NCBI GenBank assembly: GCA_025450135.1
Contig: JANWHZ010000031.1
Span: 1 to 7,639, forward strand
Length of the DNA stretch: 7,639 bases
Source of the DNA: Candidatus Saccharimonadales bacterium
Lineage (GTDB): Bacteria > Patescibacteriota > Saccharimonadia > Saccharimonadales > UBA4665
Reading direction: 5' to 3'
Position 1 is the first letter of the stretch. Every line of letters begins with the position of its first letter. Below are positions 5,285 to 7,639 of this stretch, piece after piece. The notes below the pieces were generated by a model. It searched no databases, was not told the DNA's origin, and saw nothing but the letters and a program-made list of their open reading frames with translations. The position numbers and the translations under genes are program-made.

Positions 5285-7639
5285 CTAAAATGTACCAGTC
5301 GCAATGAAAACGTAGGTGCCGGTGTAGAGACCGGCGGACGAGATCGAGGACGCTGTGGCGGCAAAGGTGAGCATATCGCTCTCTTGATTAATCGGGCCGG
5401 TACTGACGAATACCGGACTGCCGAACGTGCTCCTAACACTCGTTGCTGTTGTATCGTCAAGACCATACGTTGTCCCTGTAGTGCCACAGTTCGCACCATT
5501 GTATGGCGCCTGGGGAGTTGTATTGGCACTACCAGCCAGCACACAAAATCCAACTGCTGCCGTCCCTGCAGTAATAGTGGTTGCGCTGCAGCTACCACCA
5601 CATGAAGTGTTAACAGCCGGGATACCACAGCTTGCTCCACTATTAATGCTCAATCCTCCACAGGATGCAGCACTGTTTGCGTTTTTAACACGTACGACGA
5701 GCCCGAGTGAGGCGTTAGTCGATGCCTGTGCATAGACAGTTGCTTTATCGACAGCTGAAGTATCAAGTACAGATGGCGAACCATGCCCTAGTGTAATATT
5801 TGGGCTGGTAGTACCACTGCAATTGCCACCGATCACACTGCCAGAAATACAAAAACTGAGTGTCTCGGCAACTTTAAAAGTCAGGGATATGCCTTGACTC
5901 GTCGAGAGCGCAAAGCCGCCGTTGTCTAGCGAGTCCTGCAAATTGCCGCTTCTTGTTGTACTTGAAACTGTATACTCACTGGTCATATGCCCTGAGGTAT
6001 TGAAAGTAACCACTCGCGCATAAAACGTATGATTAATAGTATTCGGATTTGTGACACTCGAAACCGTGAAATCAATAGGTACGCCTGCTGTCACGGTTTG
6101 AGGTGTCGAATTGGATAGCTCCAGCACCTGCGATACGCCCGACCCAGCACCGCCTTGTACTCCAGCAGCTGTCCAACCGCTACCCATACCACTATTAACG
6201 GCGAGACTCGGTGCGGCACCACCCCAGTCGAAACTGGCTGGGTATGTGCAGGTAGCCGTACCAAAAACGGGTGTGTCATCGCATATGTCAACCACGATAC
6301 CACCAATTGTCGTAGTGGCTGCAGGCTTGAATACTACCTCATAGCTAACTGACGACGCGCCTGAAACAGAGCTATTCATAGTGATGCTCCGATCCGCCAA
6401 CGCGTGGTGAGTAACATTGACTGTACCGTTGCTGCCGTTGCTTCCTGCAGCACCAAGCGCAGCTGCATGGGCAGCATCGAGAGTCGTACCGGTCCAGCTG
6501 TAATTCGAGTCATACCAAATAGCAACGCGGCCGCCACCGCCACCGCTATCGCACGAGCCGGCGCTGCCACCACTAGCCGTAAGAGTACCGTTGCCAGTAA
6601 ATGAGCCAGAAGTAATAAAGATGCTACCACCAGAACCTCCCGAGCCGCCCGCACCTGCACAACCACTACCGCTGAGTCCATTTGCCGAGATCGTGCCACT
6701 AATCGTCACTGTTCCATTTGCGATAATTCTTATCGCACCGCCACCGGCGCCACCGCCACCGCCACCGGAACCGCCACCGCCACCGGAACCAAGGTCAGTA
6801 GGAGCAAGCGGTGATCCATATGTGCTACCAGCTGCACCGGGGCCCCAGGAACCTCCCGCGCCCCCATAGCTACCACCACCACCGGCACCGCCACCACCAC
6901 CGGCACCACCGGCACCAGGGCCTGAGCCCGCTAAGGTAGCAGCACCCCCAGCATAGCCAGTTCCATCGGCGCTTACTTGTGCACCACTATTTACCGTGAA
7001 GTTTACGACACTGAATGTCTGGCCTACTCCGTTAGTATTATTTGTGTAGTAGCTGTTCATGGTCCAAGTGACACCAGAGGCTACCGTAATGTTGTGGTAC
7101 GAAAATGAAGAACCTTCCAGGGCCGGGTTGGCATTCCAGGCCTGACTGCTATTGATGTATAAGTCGTTGGTGCTGCTATTGACGAGGACGTTAGTGCCGG
7201 CGATGCCACCAGTACCCCCAGTGCCCATATTAGCCGTGAGACTGCCGGTGTAGGTATTAGAGGATGAGTAGGCGACATAAATACGGCCACCACTGCCATT
7301 GCCACCATAGTTTGACCCAGAATTACCGCCCGCGCCACCATTGGCCGTGATAGTCCCTGATCCTGCAAATGAAGCGCATATAATGTATATACTCCCGCCC
7401 GCTCCACCACCGCCCGCGCTGCCCCAAGTTCCGGCGGCACCGTTTGCGCCATTTGCACTTAGTGTGCCGCTTACGGTGACGGTAGCACTGGCCACAATCT
7501 TAACTGCTGAGGCACCCGCCCCGCCAGCGTTGGCGTTACCACAACCGCCACCAGAACCAAGATCGACAGGGGCGAAGGCCGATCCGTACGGCGAACCACC
7601 AGTCCCCGGGGCTGAGCCCGAGCCAGTCCCGCCGTAGCC
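5285..7639 (-). CDS. Large glycine-rich surface protein with C-terminal paralogous surface domain (5' end beyond the window)
   Basis: The frame is open to the right edge, giving 784 residues without a start. A GTG at 7495 is internal, because the upstream 48 codons continue the same Gly-rich repeat. There are two regions. The first (7639 to about 6400) is glycine-rich with short beta-strand patches such as AIRIIANGTVTISGTISANG, arranged as two copies of a module about 105-110 residues long, separated by a segment rich in Asn, Ser and Thr. This pattern suggests a repetitive extracellular beta-solenoid-like stalk, an inference. The second (about 6400-5285) is a complete copy of the surface domain of the two following genes: LADRSITMNSS, DICDDTPVFGTATC, VTNPN, FYARVVTF, DNGGFALS, KVAETLSFC, and a terminal LTFAATA...AGLYTGTYVFIATGTF. 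It carries extra cysteines (about nt 5590-5670). There is no C-terminal anchor. The signal peptide should lie outside the window. It is probably the largest, most projecting member of the locus. Confidence 0.88.
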   Translation of the reverse strand, partial: GYGGTGSGSAPGTGGSPYGSAFAPVDLGSGGGCGNANAGGAGASAVKIVASATVTVSGTLSANGANGAAGTWGSAGGGGAGGSIYIICASFAGSGTITANGGAGGNSGSNYGGNGSGGRIYVAYSSSNTYTGSLTANMGTGGTGGIAGTNVLVNSSTNDLYINSSQAWNANPALEGSSFSYHNITVASGVTWTMNSYYTNNTNGVGQTFSVVNFTVNSGAQVSADGTGYAGGAATLAGSGPGAGGAGGGGGAGGGGSYGGAGGSWGPGAAGSTYGSPLAPTDLGSGGGGGSGGGGGGAGGGAIRIIANGTVTISGTISANGLSGSGCAGAGGSGGSGGSIFITSGSFTGNGTLTASGGSAGSCDSGGGGGRVAIWYDSNYSWTGTTLDAAHAAALGAAGSNGSNGTVNVTHHALADRSITMNSSVSGASSVSYEVVFKPAATTTIGGIVVDICDDTPVFGTATCTYPASFDWGGAAPSLAVNSGMGSGWTAAGVQGGAGSGVSQVLELSNSTPQTVTAGVPIDFTVSSVTNPNTINHTFYARVVTFNTSGHMTSEYTVSSTTRSGNLQDSLDNGGFALSTSQGISLTFKVAETLSFCISGSVIGGNCSGTTSPNITLGHGSPSVLDTSAVDKATVYAQASTNASLGLVVRVKNANSAASCGGLSINSGASCGIPAVNTSCGGSCSATTITAGTAAVGFCVLAGSANTTPQAPYNGANCGTTGTTYGLDDTTATSVRSTFGSPVFVSTGPINQESDMLTFAATASSISSAGLYTGTYVFIATGTF
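6506..6820 (-). repeat. Glycine-rich protein module, copy B
   Basis: This encodes about 105 residues running from YGSPLAPTDLGSGG through GGGAIRIIANGTVTISGTIS, GGSGGSIFITSGSFTGNGTL to GGGGGRVAIWYDS. The same order of motifs occurs in copy A, 768 bases upstream in the gene. The similarity is clear in protein but degraded in DNA, so the duplication is old or under protein-level selection. Confidence 0.75.
6753..6788 (-). repeat. Two tandem copies of an 18-base unit coding Gly-Ser-Gly runs
   Basis: The plus-strand unit CCGCCACCGCCACCGGAA occurs twice in exact succession (6753-6770 and 6771-6788). In the reading frame it encodes repeats of the form GSGGGG. The surrounding bases 6735-6790 and about 6870-6915 are also simple CCACCG/CCACCA-type sequence. 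This stretch is prone to slippage, and changes in multiples of three would keep the frame. Confidence 0.7.
7262..7588 (-). repeat. Glycine-rich protein module, copy A
   Basis: This encodes about 109 residues from YGSAFAPVDLGSGGG through AVKIVASATVTVSGTLSANG, GGAGGSIYIICASFAGSGTI to GGRIYVAYSS, parallel to copy B motif by motif. Residues beyond 7588 (GYGGTGSGSAPGTGG) look like the Gly-rich lead-in before copy B, so further copies may lie outside the window. Confidence 0.75.

Noticed and set aside
6591..6869. Proline-rich open frame (PPEPPEPP-like) on the plus strand
   Set aside because: It is the complement of glycine codons in the minus-strand glycine-rich gene. The similar plus-strand frame at 7341-7637 is rejected for the same reason.
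6735..6915. CRISPR-like short repeats
   Set aside because: The repeats are in-frame codons for Gly/Ser without spacers of uniform length.
7493..7495. GTG at 7495 as the start of the glycine-rich protein
   Set aside because: The same frame continues upstream without a stop to the window edge and carries the first half of repeat module A. There is no ribosome binding site or signal peptide at the GTG.

Overview
The window looks like chromosomal DNA of a bacterium, most likely a Candidate Phyla Radiation (Patescibacteria) member, with Saccharibacteria the best guess. This is inferred from three things: the wording of the MnmA N-terminus, the style of the tandem secreted beta-rich proteins whose C-termini read like AGVYTST...IATGTF, and leader-poor starts with weak Shine-Dalgarno sites. 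No rRNA or other phylogenetic marker is present, so the assignment is tentative. All six visible stop codons are TAG or TAA, and the reading frames are intact under the standard bacterial code.

Layout. At the left edge (1-232, minus) is the first 77 codons of mnmA, the tRNA 2-thiouridylase. A 64-base divergent spacer separates it from a plus-strand SGNH/GDSL hydrolase (297-998). The hydrolase stop codon overlaps the stop codon of the next, convergent gene. From there to the right edge every gene is on the minus strand. In transcription order (right to left) they are: a very glycine-rich surface protein with a C-terminal 'surface domain', entering from beyond the window (5285-7639); two smaller secreted paralogues of that surface domain (4083-5168 and 2994-4067); a signal-peptide protein resembling DUF916 with one C-terminal membrane anchor (1955-2950); and an Ig-like plus PKD-like protein with a signal peptide and C-terminal membrane anchor (995-1882).

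How the genes may work together. Five consecutive exported proteins form a cell-surface locus. Three related secreted proteins without anchors are followed by two membrane-anchored proteins that display beta-sandwich domains outside the cell. This resembles the Gram-positive WxL loci, where secreted WxL proteins are encoded next to a membrane-anchored DUF916-type partner. The resemblance is in architecture and fold-level motifs; no literal WxL motif pair is present. The locus is the strongest candidate here for an undescribed system, possibly a surface-display or adhesion complex of an episymbiotic bacterium. Putative promoters lie before the second paralogue (5219-5248) and before the DUF916-like gene (2980-3008). 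The locus may therefore be transcribed as at least two units.

No tRNA, rRNA, CRISPR array, insertion sequence or convincing rho-independent terminator was seen. No gene-free stretch exceeds about 120 bases.
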